Of a DNA stretch of 12,971 nucleotides, positions 6,035 through 12,971 are shown piece by piece (within the stretch, counting starts at the first letter, position 1; every line of letters begins with the position of its first letter). A program made the position numbers and the translations under genes. The DNA comes from Planctomycetia bacterium. GTDB lineage: Bacteria; Planctomycetota; Phycisphaerae; Phycisphaerales; SM1A02. Where the stretch lies: the NCBI GenBank assembly GCA_005799205.1, contig SYHM01000171.1:1-12971 (forward strand), given 5' to 3'. Below the pieces are notes generated by a model, which saw only the letters and a list, made by a program, of their open reading frames with translations, searched no databases and had not been told where the DNA came from.

Positions 6035-7114
6035 ATGACAGTACAGCGCCTGCTCAACACGTTCGGATGGGGAGTGTTCTGCAGCGCGAGTTGGACCTGG
6101 TGCATCGGGATGTTCCTTCCGTTCCTCCTGCTCGCTCGCTATGGATGGGGTGGGTTCCTTGCGTTTTTCATTCCAAATGTTCTTGGATGTGCGCTCTTTG
6201 GCTATGTGCTCACCCCCAAGAGCGCGCATGCAGTGCGCACCCGATGTGCATCGCTGTGCGTGTGGTTTTCACTTGCGACGCTGCTCTACCAGGCCTTCTT
6301 TGCGGGATGGATGTTGCCACCCCTGCTCGCCGTGGCGATCACTGTCGCTGCTCTTGTCGTGGCACGCGGCGTGAGCGACGCACGTTGGCTGTTGCTCGCG
6401 GTGGGTGTCACTGCCGTCTCAGCGTTCACCGTTGACTGGAGTCGTGTGGGCCAGCTCACCGAACTTTCGTCAACTGGGTCAAGCCCAGCCGCTGGGCTGT
6501 GGGCACTTACTCCGACGATCGCGCTTGGGTTTGTGGCATGTCCCTATCTCGACCTGACCTTTCACCGCGCACTCGAACGATCCCCAAGCAAACATGCCTT
6601 CTTGGTTTTCGGAGTGGCCTTTGCGCTGACCTTGCTCGGCGTCGCAACGTTTTTCGACTCTGCGACCTCGGCACCCCGCACGGGCGAAGCGCTCACGCTG
6701 CTCTTTGCGGTACAGCTTCTGTTCACCGTTGCGGCTCACGCGCGCGAGGGTTGGAGCCCTGATCGCGCCCACGGTCCGCGACGCGGATTGTGGGTCGTCG
6801 GAGCGCTGAGTGTTGGGCTCGCACTCGGCTGGGTGACGCGACTCAATCCCGGCGCGCCTTGGGGAACTGGTGATGAGTTGTATCTACGACTTCTCGTGCT
6901 TTATGGGCTTGTTTTCCCATATTTCCTGCTCTTGCGACTTCGCAGAGTTCCGGCATGGCTCACCGTTGTTGCGATCTGTACGAGCCTCCCGTTCTTTGAG
7001 CTGGGATTCATGCGGCAGCAGACACACGCACTATTCGTTCCTCTTGGATTGCTTTTGGTCCTGTTGACCGCATCTTTGGGCAAGTGGTGCTCGAAGGAGC
7101 CTCTGGCCGCATGA
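6035..7114 (+). CDS. Uncharacterised polytopic membrane protein (about 12 predicted spans)
   Basis: I do not recognise a named family. The 359-residue product is almost entirely hydrophobic segments, about 11-12 by eye. The first two (residues 8-33 and 37-59) contain aromatic and Gly-rich stretches and the motif FIPNVLGCALFGYVL. A conserved-looking CPYLDLTFHRAL follows near residues 167-178. The layout recalls secondary transporters, but this is only an impression. The start at 6035 is favoured because GAGGA lies 4 bases upstream. An ATG at 6011 in the same frame would overlap the FmdB-like gene and add eight polar residues. The stop overlaps the DUF1800 ATG in an ATGA junction, so translation of the two is likely coupled. 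A link to the DUF1800/DUF1501 pair is inferred from this context alone. Confidence 0.75.
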   Translation: MTVQRLLNTFGWGVFCSASWTWCIGMFLPFLLLARYGWGGFLAFFIPNVLGCALFGYVLTPKSAHAVRTRCASLCVWFSLATLLYQAFFAGWMLPPLLAVAITVAALVVARGVSDARWLLLAVGVTAVSAFTVDWSRVGQLTELSSTGSSPAAGLWALTPTIALGFVACPYLDLTFHRALERSPSKHAFLVFGVAFALTLLGVATFFDSATSAPRTGEALTLLFAVQLLFTVAAHAREGWSPDRAHGPRRGLWVVGALSVGLALGWVTRLNPGAPWGTGDELYLRLLVLYGLVFPYFLLLRLRRVPAWLTVVAICTSLPFFELGFMRQQTHALFVPLGLLLVLLTASLGKWCSKEPLAA

Positions 7115-8610
7115 TCAACTATTCGACGACTCCGCTTGGACCCTCGAACTGGAATGCACAGACCGCCCGCCACCTGCTCAATCGCGCGGGGTTCGGCGGA
7201 ACTCCAGTGCAAGTCGAGGCGCTTCGCGCGATGGGTCTCGATGGCGCGGTCGACTATTTGCTCACTTTCGGCGCTCGTGCGACACCGGCAGAGTCACTTG
7301 CGGGCGAGCCATTCGACCCGTCCATTCGAAGACCACTGACCGATGAAGAGCGCGCCACATTTCAGCAGGCGCGGCAGTCCAACTCGGATGCGGCGCGCGA
7401 ACAATTGCAGAAGCTTCGAAACCAGCAGGATGCACTTGATCGCGCGCAGATGCAGGAGATTCAGAAGTGGTGGTTGCGCCGACTGATTGAGACTGGACGT
7501 CCACTTGAAGAGAAGATGACGCTCTTCTGGCATGGCCACTTCGCCACGGGCTACCGGACGATTGAAGATAGTTACCACATGCTTGCCCAGAACGAGCTGT
7601 TTCGAACGCACGCCGTTGGAAACTTTGCAGATCTGGTGCTGCGCATACTTCGCGATCCCGCGATGCTGAAGTACCTCGACAACGATGAGAGCCGCAAGGG
7701 GCGCCCCAACGAGAACCTCGCACGCGAGCTCATGGAACTCTTCGTGCTCGGCGAAGGGAACGGATACACCGAGAGCGATATCAAGGAGGGGGCGCGCGCA
7801 CTCACTGGGTTCACGTTCGAAGATGACACCTTTCGATTTGCTGCGAACAACCACGATGGCGATCGCAAGACGATCCTCGGGCAAACTGGCAACTGGGATG
7901 GCGACGATTTCGCGCGGATCATTCTCTCGCGCCGCGAGACCTCTGAGTTTCTTTGTGGCAAGCTCTACCGATTTCTCGTGAATGACGCGCCTGGCATGCC
8001 AGATTCAAAATCGAAACCGTTCGTCGCGGCTCTCGCAGCCGAACTGCGAAAACAGCAGTATGAGCTCAAGCCAGTCTTGCGCATGCTCTTTCGAAGCCAA
8101 CACTTTTACGATGCAGCGAATCGCGGCGCGGTCATCAAGAGTCCGACGCAATTGATCGTTGGAACAATTCGCCAGCTTGGCACCCCTGCGCGCGAGCTGT
8201 CGTCCCTCAATGCCGCTGGCGACCTGATGGGGCAGAGCCTTTTCATGCCGCCGAATGTCAAGGGGTGGGATGGCGGTCAGTCGTGGATCAACACAAGCAC
8301 CTACTTTGTGCGGCAGAATCTCGCGGTCTATCTCATCACTGGCTTGCGTCCAGATGCGTTCGACTGGGACGCAGACCTTGCCACATGGGACACGAGCGCG
8401 CTCGAACAGGCGCTGGGCCGCGCGACTGGAGGCGATGCATCCAAAGAACCTGATGCGCTGCTTGACCTCGTGCTCGCACTCGATGCGAGCGCGGAACGGC
8501 GCGCGCAGTTTCGCGCTTTCACAACTGGCCTCGGCGGACCGCTCACAGGGTCCCGACTCGTTGCGGCGCTTTGCCTCGTGACAGCCTTGCCTGAGTATCA
8601 ACTCTGCTAA
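7111..8610 (+). CDS. DUF1800 domain-containing protein
   Basis: The 499-residue product is a full-length DUF1800 protein. The N-terminal HLLNRAGFG is at 21-29 and a Gln/Arg-rich helical stretch spans about 82-118. EKMTLFWHGHF is near 134-144, NENLARELMELF is at 200-211, and GYTESDIKEGARALTGF follows. KGWDGG is near 384-389 and the C terminus ends PEYQLC, as usual in the family. The biochemical role is unknown; these proteins are abundant in planctomycetes and often lie next to DUF1501, as here. I see no signal peptide, while the partner carries a Tat signal. The ATG at 7111 overlaps the previous stop by ATGA and has AAGGAG 11 bases upstream. A GTG at 7084 would overlap more. The DUF1501 gene follows after 14 bp. 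Confidence 0.93.
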   Translation: MINYSTTPLGPSNWNAQTARHLLNRAGFGGTPVQVEALRAMGLDGAVDYLLTFGARATPAESLAGEPFDPSIRRPLTDEERATFQQARQSNSDAAREQLQKLRNQQDALDRAQMQEIQKWWLRRLIETGRPLEEKMTLFWHGHFATGYRTIEDSYHMLAQNELFRTHAVGNFADLVLRILRDPAMLKYLDNDESRKGRPNENLARELMELFVLGEGNGYTESDIKEGARALTGFTFEDDTFRFAANNHDGDRKTILGQTGNWDGDDFARIILSRRETSEFLCGKLYRFLVNDAPGMPDSKSKPFVAALAAELRKQQYELKPVLRMLFRSQHFYDAANRGAVIKSPTQLIVGTIRQLGTPARELSSLNAAGDLMGQSLFMPPNVKGWDGGQSWINTSTYFVRQNLAVYLITGLRPDAFDWDADLATWDTSALEQALGRATGGDASKEPDALLDLVLALDASAERRAQFRAFTTGLGGPLTGSRLVAALCLVTALPEYQLC

Positions 8611-8615
8611 CACTT

Positions 8616-8619
8616 GGAG
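8616..8619 (+). promoter_or_regulatory. Ribosome binding site of the DUF1501 gene
   Basis: GGAG lies 5 bases before the ATG at 8625, in the 14-bp gap after the DUF1800 stop. This sets the start just before the Tat signal and suggests independent initiation within one transcript. Confidence 0.55.
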
Positions 8620-8624
8620 CACCC

Positions 8625-9905
8625 ATGGACCCCACTCTTCCATTGACCCGCAGAATCTTCCTTCAGCAAGGTGTCACGCTCGCCTCACTCGTTGCGACTG
8701 TGCCTTGGTTTCTCGAGAAGTCCGCGCTTGGAATGCTCGGTCCCAACATGCACCTCTCGAGTCAGTCTGGCGTGCCCCAAGAGCGCATCTTGGTGGTCGT
8801 GCAACTTGGAGGAGGCAATGACGGACTCAACACCATTGTGCCGTACGGTGCGGATGAGTACTACCGACAGCGGCCTCAGCTTGGGATCGCTGCTCCAGGA
8901 TCCAACAACGGCGCGCTCGAACTTGATCGCGCGATTGGCATCGGGCTGCACCCCAATCTCACTGGGTTCAAAGAACTTCTCGATGGTGGCAAGCTTGCGA
9001 TCGTCCAAGGGGTCGGCTATCCAAATCCAAATCGGTCACACTTCGCCTCGATGGACATATGGCACACCGCAACAACCCAAGGTCGCGGCAATGGCTGGAT
9101 CGGTCGATATGTCGACAACGCCTGCAATGGATCACCGCAGGCAGATGCAGAGATTGCCATCGGACGCACTGCTCCACTTGCGATGTTCGGCGATTTGCAC
9201 AAGCCAGTCTCGTTTGAAAACGCAAAGCTCTTTCAGTGGACTGGCAAGGAACTTCCCACACAACTTGAAGGTTCGTACGAAGCCACGAATCGCGCGGGCG
9301 CCCTCACGGGTGTCGCCGCCGGGTCTCAAGCAGCATTCCTCATGCGCACGGCGCTCGATGCACAACTCTCGAGCGATCGAATCCGGGGAGCCATGGACAA
9401 GACGCCGCTCGTGTCGTATCCGAACTCGCAACTTTCACTGCAACTCAAGGCAATCGGCGCGATGATCCGCGATCAGATGAGAACGCGGGTCTACTACGCA
9501 TCAATCGGCGGATTCGATACTCATGGAGGCCAAGCTGGGGCGCACGGGAATCTCATGCGGCAGGTTGGCGACTCGCTTCTCGCCTTCCAAAAAGATCTCG
9601 AGGCGCAGGGAAACGACACTCGCGTTGTCACGATGGTCTTCAGTGAGTTCGGCAGACGAGTGAAACAGAATGCCTCGGGGGGAACCGACCACGGAACTGC
9701 CGCGCCGATGTTCCTGATGGGTTCGGGAGTTCATGCTGGTGTTCATGGCAAGCATCCTTCGCTCGGTGATCTCGACCAGGGAGACCTGAAGTTCACGTGC
9801 GATTTCAGATCGGTTTACGCAAGCGTGCTCGAGAATTGGATGGGAGCGCCGGCGAAGAAGATTCTTGGCGGGGCGTACCCGACGATGAAACTGCTGCGCG
9901 CCTGA
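8625..9905 (+). CDS. DUF1501 domain-containing protein with Tat signal
   Basis: The 426-residue product begins with a twin-arginine signal (TRRIFLQQG at 8-16, then a hydrophobic stretch to about 30), so export in folded form is predicted. The mature part is a DUF1501 domain of the alkaline phosphatase/sulfatase-like superfamily. LGGGNDGLNT is at 61-70, SHFASMDIWHT at 138-148 and GGFDTHGGQ at 295-303. FSEFGRR is at 339-345 and TDHGTAAP at 354-361. Asp and His residues in these motifs are likely metal ligands by analogy with the superfamily. The substrate is unknown. It is the last gene of the + strand cluster, directly after DUF1800, the usual pairing. Its stop lies 12 bp from the convergent helicase stop, leaving no room for a hairpin terminator. 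Confidence 0.94.
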   Translation: MDPTLPLTRRIFLQQGVTLASLVATVPWFLEKSALGMLGPNMHLSSQSGVPQERILVVVQLGGGNDGLNTIVPYGADEYYRQRPQLGIAAPGSNNGALELDRAIGIGLHPNLTGFKELLDGGKLAIVQGVGYPNPNRSHFASMDIWHTATTQGRGNGWIGRYVDNACNGSPQADAEIAIGRTAPLAMFGDLHKPVSFENAKLFQWTGKELPTQLEGSYEATNRAGALTGVAAGSQAAFLMRTALDAQLSSDRIRGAMDKTPLVSYPNSQLSLQLKAIGAMIRDQMRTRVYYASIGGFDTHGGQAGAHGNLMRQVGDSLLAFQKDLEAQGNDTRVVTMVFSEFGRRVKQNASGGTDHGTAAPMFLMGSGVHAGVHGKHPSLGDLDQGDLKFTCDFRSVYASVLENWMGAPAKKILGGAYPTMKLLRA

Positions 9906-9917
9906 GGGGCGCGCTGT

Positions 9918-11972
9918 TTACGCCGACCCGTCGTCATCGCCGAGCACTTCAACGAAGATGCCCTCTGGCAACGCATCGAGGAACAACTTGCCATAGGGCT
10001 TGCGAGCGATTCGTGAGTCGAGGATCACGACTCTTCCGGTGTCGTCGGCACTTCGAATCAGTCGACCAAATCCCTGCCGAAACCGCTTGATCGCACGCGG
10101 GAGCGAGTCCTCGAAGAATGCGTTGCCGCAACGCGCCTCGATCGCCTCGTGGCGTGCCTGCACCAGCGGATTGTCGGGAACCTCGAAGGGCAGCCGCGTG
10201 ATGATGACATTGCGAAGCGCTTGTCCGCGCACATCGATACCTTGCCAAAAACTCGCCACGCCAAAGAGCACGCTTCGGTGCGACTCTCGAAAGCGGTTCA
10301 GCAGAAGTGTGTTGGGAGTCCCAGCCCCTTGCGCGTGAATCGGATAGTCGCGCCTGCCAAGTTCTGGAAGCGTCGCCTCGACAAGCGCCTCCAGTGTGCG
10401 AAAGCTCGTGCACAGCACAAATGCTCCACCATCCGTTGCATGAATGTGATGTACGACGCGCTCGGCAATGCGCTCGATGTGGTCGGCGTCACGCGGGTCG
10501 GGGAGATTCGGTTCAACATACACCCTTGCTTGCCGTGCGTAGTCGAATGGGCTACCAAGAACCAGAACCTCTGCATCGGGAATCCCAAGCGTCGTCGCAG
10601 CATGGGCGCAGTCGCCTCGACTCGTCGCAAGCGTGCCCGAAGTGAGGACCACCGAGATGTCCTGGCTGAAGAGGTGCTGCGACAACAGCGGAGCGACATC
10701 AACGGCTGCGCTGACCAGCGAGATTTCTGGCCGCTGGCCAGCACGAAATCGCTTGCCGCGCTTCGCACTCATCCAATAGACGCACCCCGGCATCGACTGG
10801 CGGAGCAACTGTTGGCAGGCATTCGAGAGCTCTGAGGCGCGCTGCTGATAGGCGTTGACCTCAAACCCATCTGATTCGTCTGCAGCGCGTTCGCGCACGA
10901 GTTGAAGAATGGTCGCGAGCTCTCGCAGCGGTTCACTCAGCGAATCAACGACGACATCCTTCGAACGAATCCGCAGCTCCCCCTCGCCCGCCTGCGTCTC
11001 GCGCCAACGCCATAGATCGCCGAAGAATCCTTCGGCAGCCTTGCGGCAGGCTTCGACGTGACGAACTGCCGAGTCGAGCGTTGCATCTCCACCCTCTTGC
11101 ATCGGAGCGTCGCTCAACGCCCCACGCTGTGTGGAGGGGTTCCAGAGAGCGCGAAGCAGATGATGGACCGCTCCCTCACTCAGTCGTGCGCCAAAGTGGT
11201 CGGCGGCGACCTCCTCAAGTCCATGCGCTTCGTCGAGAATCACATGCTGGTACGCGGGCAGAAACCCGCGCCCGCCGCCCGCCCGCAGTGCCAAATCGCT
11301 GAAGAAAAGGGAATGGTTGCAGACCAGCAACTCGCCCTGCTCCATCCGCCGGCGCGCAGATTGGTAGAAGCACTTTTCGAATGTTGGGCACTTACGCCCC
11401 ATGCAGTTCCCAGCGTCTGACTGCACATGCTCCCACAGTGCGTTCGATGGCATAACCGCGAGCGAGTGCTTGGTACCGTCGCGTGTCTCGTACGCCCACT
11501 CTTCGAGTGATTCGAGCGCGCGAAGTTCGTCGGCATCGCCGAACAGTCGCTCGGAGCGTGCGCTGGCGAGCTTGAGCCGCCGAAGGGATACATAGTTACC
11601 CCGCCCTTTCACCAGGACGGCGCTGAATGGGTGCGGGATCACTTCACGCAACAGTGGGATGTCCTTTTCAACGAGCTGCTCCTGCAACGCAATCGTGTTC
11701 GTGCAGATGATGACGCGCTCGCGATGTTCAACGATTCTTCGGATCGCAGGCAGCAGATACGCGAAACTCTTCCCGACCCCTGTACCCGCTTCAACGATCA
11801 GCCGACCATGACGGTTGAGGCACGATTCGATCGCCTGAGCCATTTCAATCTGCTGCGGTCGCGTCTCAAACCCCGTGAGATGCCTGGCGATAGGACCTGT
11901 AGCTGCAAGAAATGTGGACGCCTCGAGCGCCACTGGCGCAGCTGAGTCGTGAATCTGCGATGCGTGCGTCAT
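9918..11972 (-). CDS. dinG: DinG/XPD-family ATP-dependent DNA helicase
   Basis: DinG-type helicases are superfamily 2, 5'-3' DNA helicases that act on forked and R-loop structures during repair. The 684-residue product has Walker A GTGVGKS (63-69), motif Ia TNTIALQEQL, DEAH (247-250), TSGTLA (444-449), CTSFRTLEAL (521-530) and motif VI QGFGRLIR (633-640). The Fe-S region keeps three cysteines, C190, C195 and C201, with the +5/+6 spacing of E. coli DinG. The first cysteine, normally in GRxNYLC, is a serine (S129, codon TCC at 11586-11588). The cluster may be missing or have a Ser ligand. The ATG at 11972 gives the expected N terminus. The gene is divergent from the ChaN-like gene across 45 bp. 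DinG proper versus a YoaA-like paralogue cannot be settled; COG1199 membership is sure. Confidence 0.92.
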   Translation of the reverse strand: MTHASQIHDSAAPVALEASTFLAATGPIARHLTGFETRPQQIEMAQAIESCLNRHGRLIVEAGTGVGKSFAYLLPAIRRIVEHRERVIICTNTIALQEQLVEKDIPLLREVIPHPFSAVLVKGRGNYVSLRRLKLASARSERLFGDADELRALESLEEWAYETRDGTKHSLAVMPSNALWEHVQSDAGNCMGRKCPTFEKCFYQSARRRMEQGELLVCNHSLFFSDLALRAGGGRGFLPAYQHVILDEAHGLEEVAADHFGARLSEGAVHHLLRALWNPSTQRGALSDAPMQEGGDATLDSAVRHVEACRKAAEGFFGDLWRWRETQAGEGELRIRSKDVVVDSLSEPLRELATILQLVRERAADESDGFEVNAYQQRASELSNACQQLLRQSMPGCVYWMSAKRGKRFRAGQRPEISLVSAAVDVAPLLSQHLFSQDISVVLTSGTLATSRGDCAHAATTLGIPDAEVLVLGSPFDYARQARVYVEPNLPDPRDADHIERIAERVVHHIHATDGGAFVLCTSFRTLEALVEATLPELGRRDYPIHAQGAGTPNTLLLNRFRESHRSVLFGVASFWQGIDVRGQALRNVIITRLPFEVPDNPLVQARHEAIEARCGNAFFEDSLPRAIKRFRQGFGRLIRSADDTGRVVILDSRIARKPYGKLFLDALPEGIFVEVLGDDDGSA

Positions 11973-12017
11973 GACCGAGTCGACCAGTGGGGAACCATTT
12001 CACCTAGCGTAGCCCCG
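11973..12017. promoter_or_regulatory. Divergent intergenic gap between the helicase and ChaN-like genes
   Basis: These 45 bp must contain, or overlap, the promoters of two divergent genes. I find no convincing -35/-10 pair on either strand and no good Shine-Dalgarno for either start. A GTCGAC palindrome is present, but six bases can occur by chance. Confidence 0.25.
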
Positions 12018-12971
12018 ATGCGAGCCGATTCAACAACGACTCTACTCATCCCGATGCTCTGCGTGGTGTTGGCCGGTTCCAGTGGTTGCACAACAGCGAA
12101 GCCGACGCCTGCTCAAGCGATTGCTCAGGCCCCTGCCTGCGAGTCGCTCGCGGCCTTCGACGGAGCGACATGCGATCCCCTCGGTTGGTTTGATGTGTTG
12201 CTTCGCGTCGCACGCGCGGATGCCGTCTTTGTCGGCGAGACACACGATGACGCGAGCGGTCACAAGGTCGAGCAAGCACTCGTGGCTGCGTTCTTGCTCT
12301 CGCACCCCAAGGGCGCGGTGAGTTTCGAAATGCTCGAGCGCGACGAGCAGGCGGCACTCAATGACTACCTTGTGGGCAGGGTGACGCTCGACACGTTTCT
12401 CGAGGGGACGAAGTCTCGTCACTGGGCGGGAACTGATTCATGGCTGCCTTGGTATCAGCCGATGATCGAGTTCGCACGGGTGGCCGGAACACCAGTCGTT
12501 GCGGCGAACGCTCCGCGGACCTACGTCTCTCGCGCGATGCGTGATGGATATGAACCGCTCCAAGCACTTCCTGCCGCCGAGAGAGCGCATTTCGAGCTCG
12601 ACCCCGCACTCACGCGCGACGGTGATTGGCAGCGGCTCAAGGTGCTCATGACCGAATTGCATGCAGATCGCGCACACGATGAGGGGGTCGCAGCCACGGC
12701 TCCCTCAGACGATGATGTCGACCGCGTGCACCGTGCTCAGCGGGTCTGGGATGCGACTATGGGCGCGAGCGCCGCGGCGGCGTACATGCGCGATGGATCC
12801 GTGATCCACTTCGCTGGAGGATTCCACCTCGAAGAGCGACTCGGAACCGTGGCGCAGTTCATGCAGCGATGCCCGACCGCACGGATTCTCATCATTGCGC
12901 TGCATCCGACCGGATCGACGGAACTTGAACCGAAGTCGGTCAAGGGGGCGGACATCGTCGTCCACACACAC
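12018..12971 (+). CDS. ChaN-like haem-binding lipoprotein (Tiki/ChaN superfamily), cut by the window end
   Basis: A continuous frame of 318 codons runs from the ATG at 12018 off the window. The N terminus is a hydrophobic signal ending in AGSSGC, with C24 as the probable lipidated cysteine. The lipobox is imperfect because position -3 is Ser. Both GX2H motifs of the ChaN/Tiki/EreA superfamily are present, GETH at 73-76 and GGFH at 267-270. The acidic SFEMLERDEQ follows at 102-111, and a W..WYQPMIEFAR segment at 142-154. In the family, Campylobacter ChaN is an iron-regulated haem-binding lipoprotein; other members act as peptidases or esterases, so haem binding here is inferred. An in-frame ATG at 12054 would also leave a signal peptide. 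The 3' end is not seen. Confidence 0.82.
   Translation, partial: MRADSTTTLLIPMLCVVLAGSSGCTTAKPTPAQAIAQAPACESLAAFDGATCDPLGWFDVLLRVARADAVFVGETHDDASGHKVEQALVAAFLLSHPKGAVSFEMLERDEQAALNDYLVGRVTLDTFLEGTKSRHWAGTDSWLPWYQPMIEFARVAGTPVVAANAPRTYVSRAMRDGYEPLQALPAAERAHFELDPALTRDGDWQRLKVLMTELHADRAHDEGVAATAPSDDDVDRVHRAQRVWDATMGASAAAAYMRDGSVIHFAGGFHLEERLGTVAQFMQRCPTARILIIALHPTGSTELEPKSVKGADIVVHTH

Noticed and set aside
12042..12971. - strand frames opposite the ChaN-like gene
   Set aside because: The + strand frame is continuous, starts with a signal sequence and contains both GX2H motifs; the opposite frames show no family pattern.
1..12971. Possible CRISPR array, mobile element, toxin-antitoxin or defence island
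   Set aside because: No regularly spaced repeats, transposase, integrase, tRNA-linked att site or known defence domain was seen; the DinG-like helicase fits the repair family and has no CRISPR (type IV CasDinG) context.

Overview
The window looks like chromosomal DNA from an uncultured, moderately GC-rich bacterium, most plausibly a planctomycete of the Phycisphaerae type. The main hints are an adjacent DUF1800/DUF1501 gene pair, an FmdB-like protein whose zinc ligands are lost, and the style of the LigA and DinG sequences. This is inference from protein style, not a database result. Genes are packed tightly, with short overlaps and almost no intergenic space. I see no tRNA, rRNA, CRISPR array, insertion sequence, phage gene or sign of recent transfer.

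Layout. Bases 1-199 hold either the edge of a neighbouring gene or a leader, and end in a near-perfect 20-bp inverted repeat. On the + strand come a class I ketol-acid reductoisomerase (200-1258, branched-chain amino acid synthesis) and the undecaprenyl-diphosphatase UppP (1276-2157, cell-envelope lipid-carrier recycling). These converge, with an 11-bp tail overlap, on a - strand pair: a hotdog-fold protein (4276-4833) followed 8 bp later by NAD-dependent DNA ligase LigA (2147-4267).

A 58-bp divergent gap then leads into a five-gene + strand cluster (4892-9905): a sugar-phosphate isomerase/epimerase-like TIM barrel, the FmdB-like small protein, an uncharacterised membrane protein with about 12 predicted spans, DUF1800 and a Tat-signal DUF1501 protein. 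Spacings are +2 bp, +13 bp, a 4-bp ATGA overlap and +14 bp, which supports one transcript. A DinG/XPD-type helicase (9918-11972, - strand) follows convergently. A divergent ChaN/Tiki-type haem-binding lipoprotein gene starts at 12018 and runs off the end of the window.

Most of the window is housekeeping: amino acid synthesis, envelope recycling, DNA ligation and a repair helicase. The least understood part is the 5.0-kb cluster around DUF1800/DUF1501 with its membrane protein. I do not see a clear-cut new defence or mobile system. The points most worth a second look are the palindrome before the reductoisomerase gene, the DinG protein that has lost one Fe-S cysteine, the metal-free FmdB-like protein, and the organisation of the DUF1800/DUF1501 cluster.
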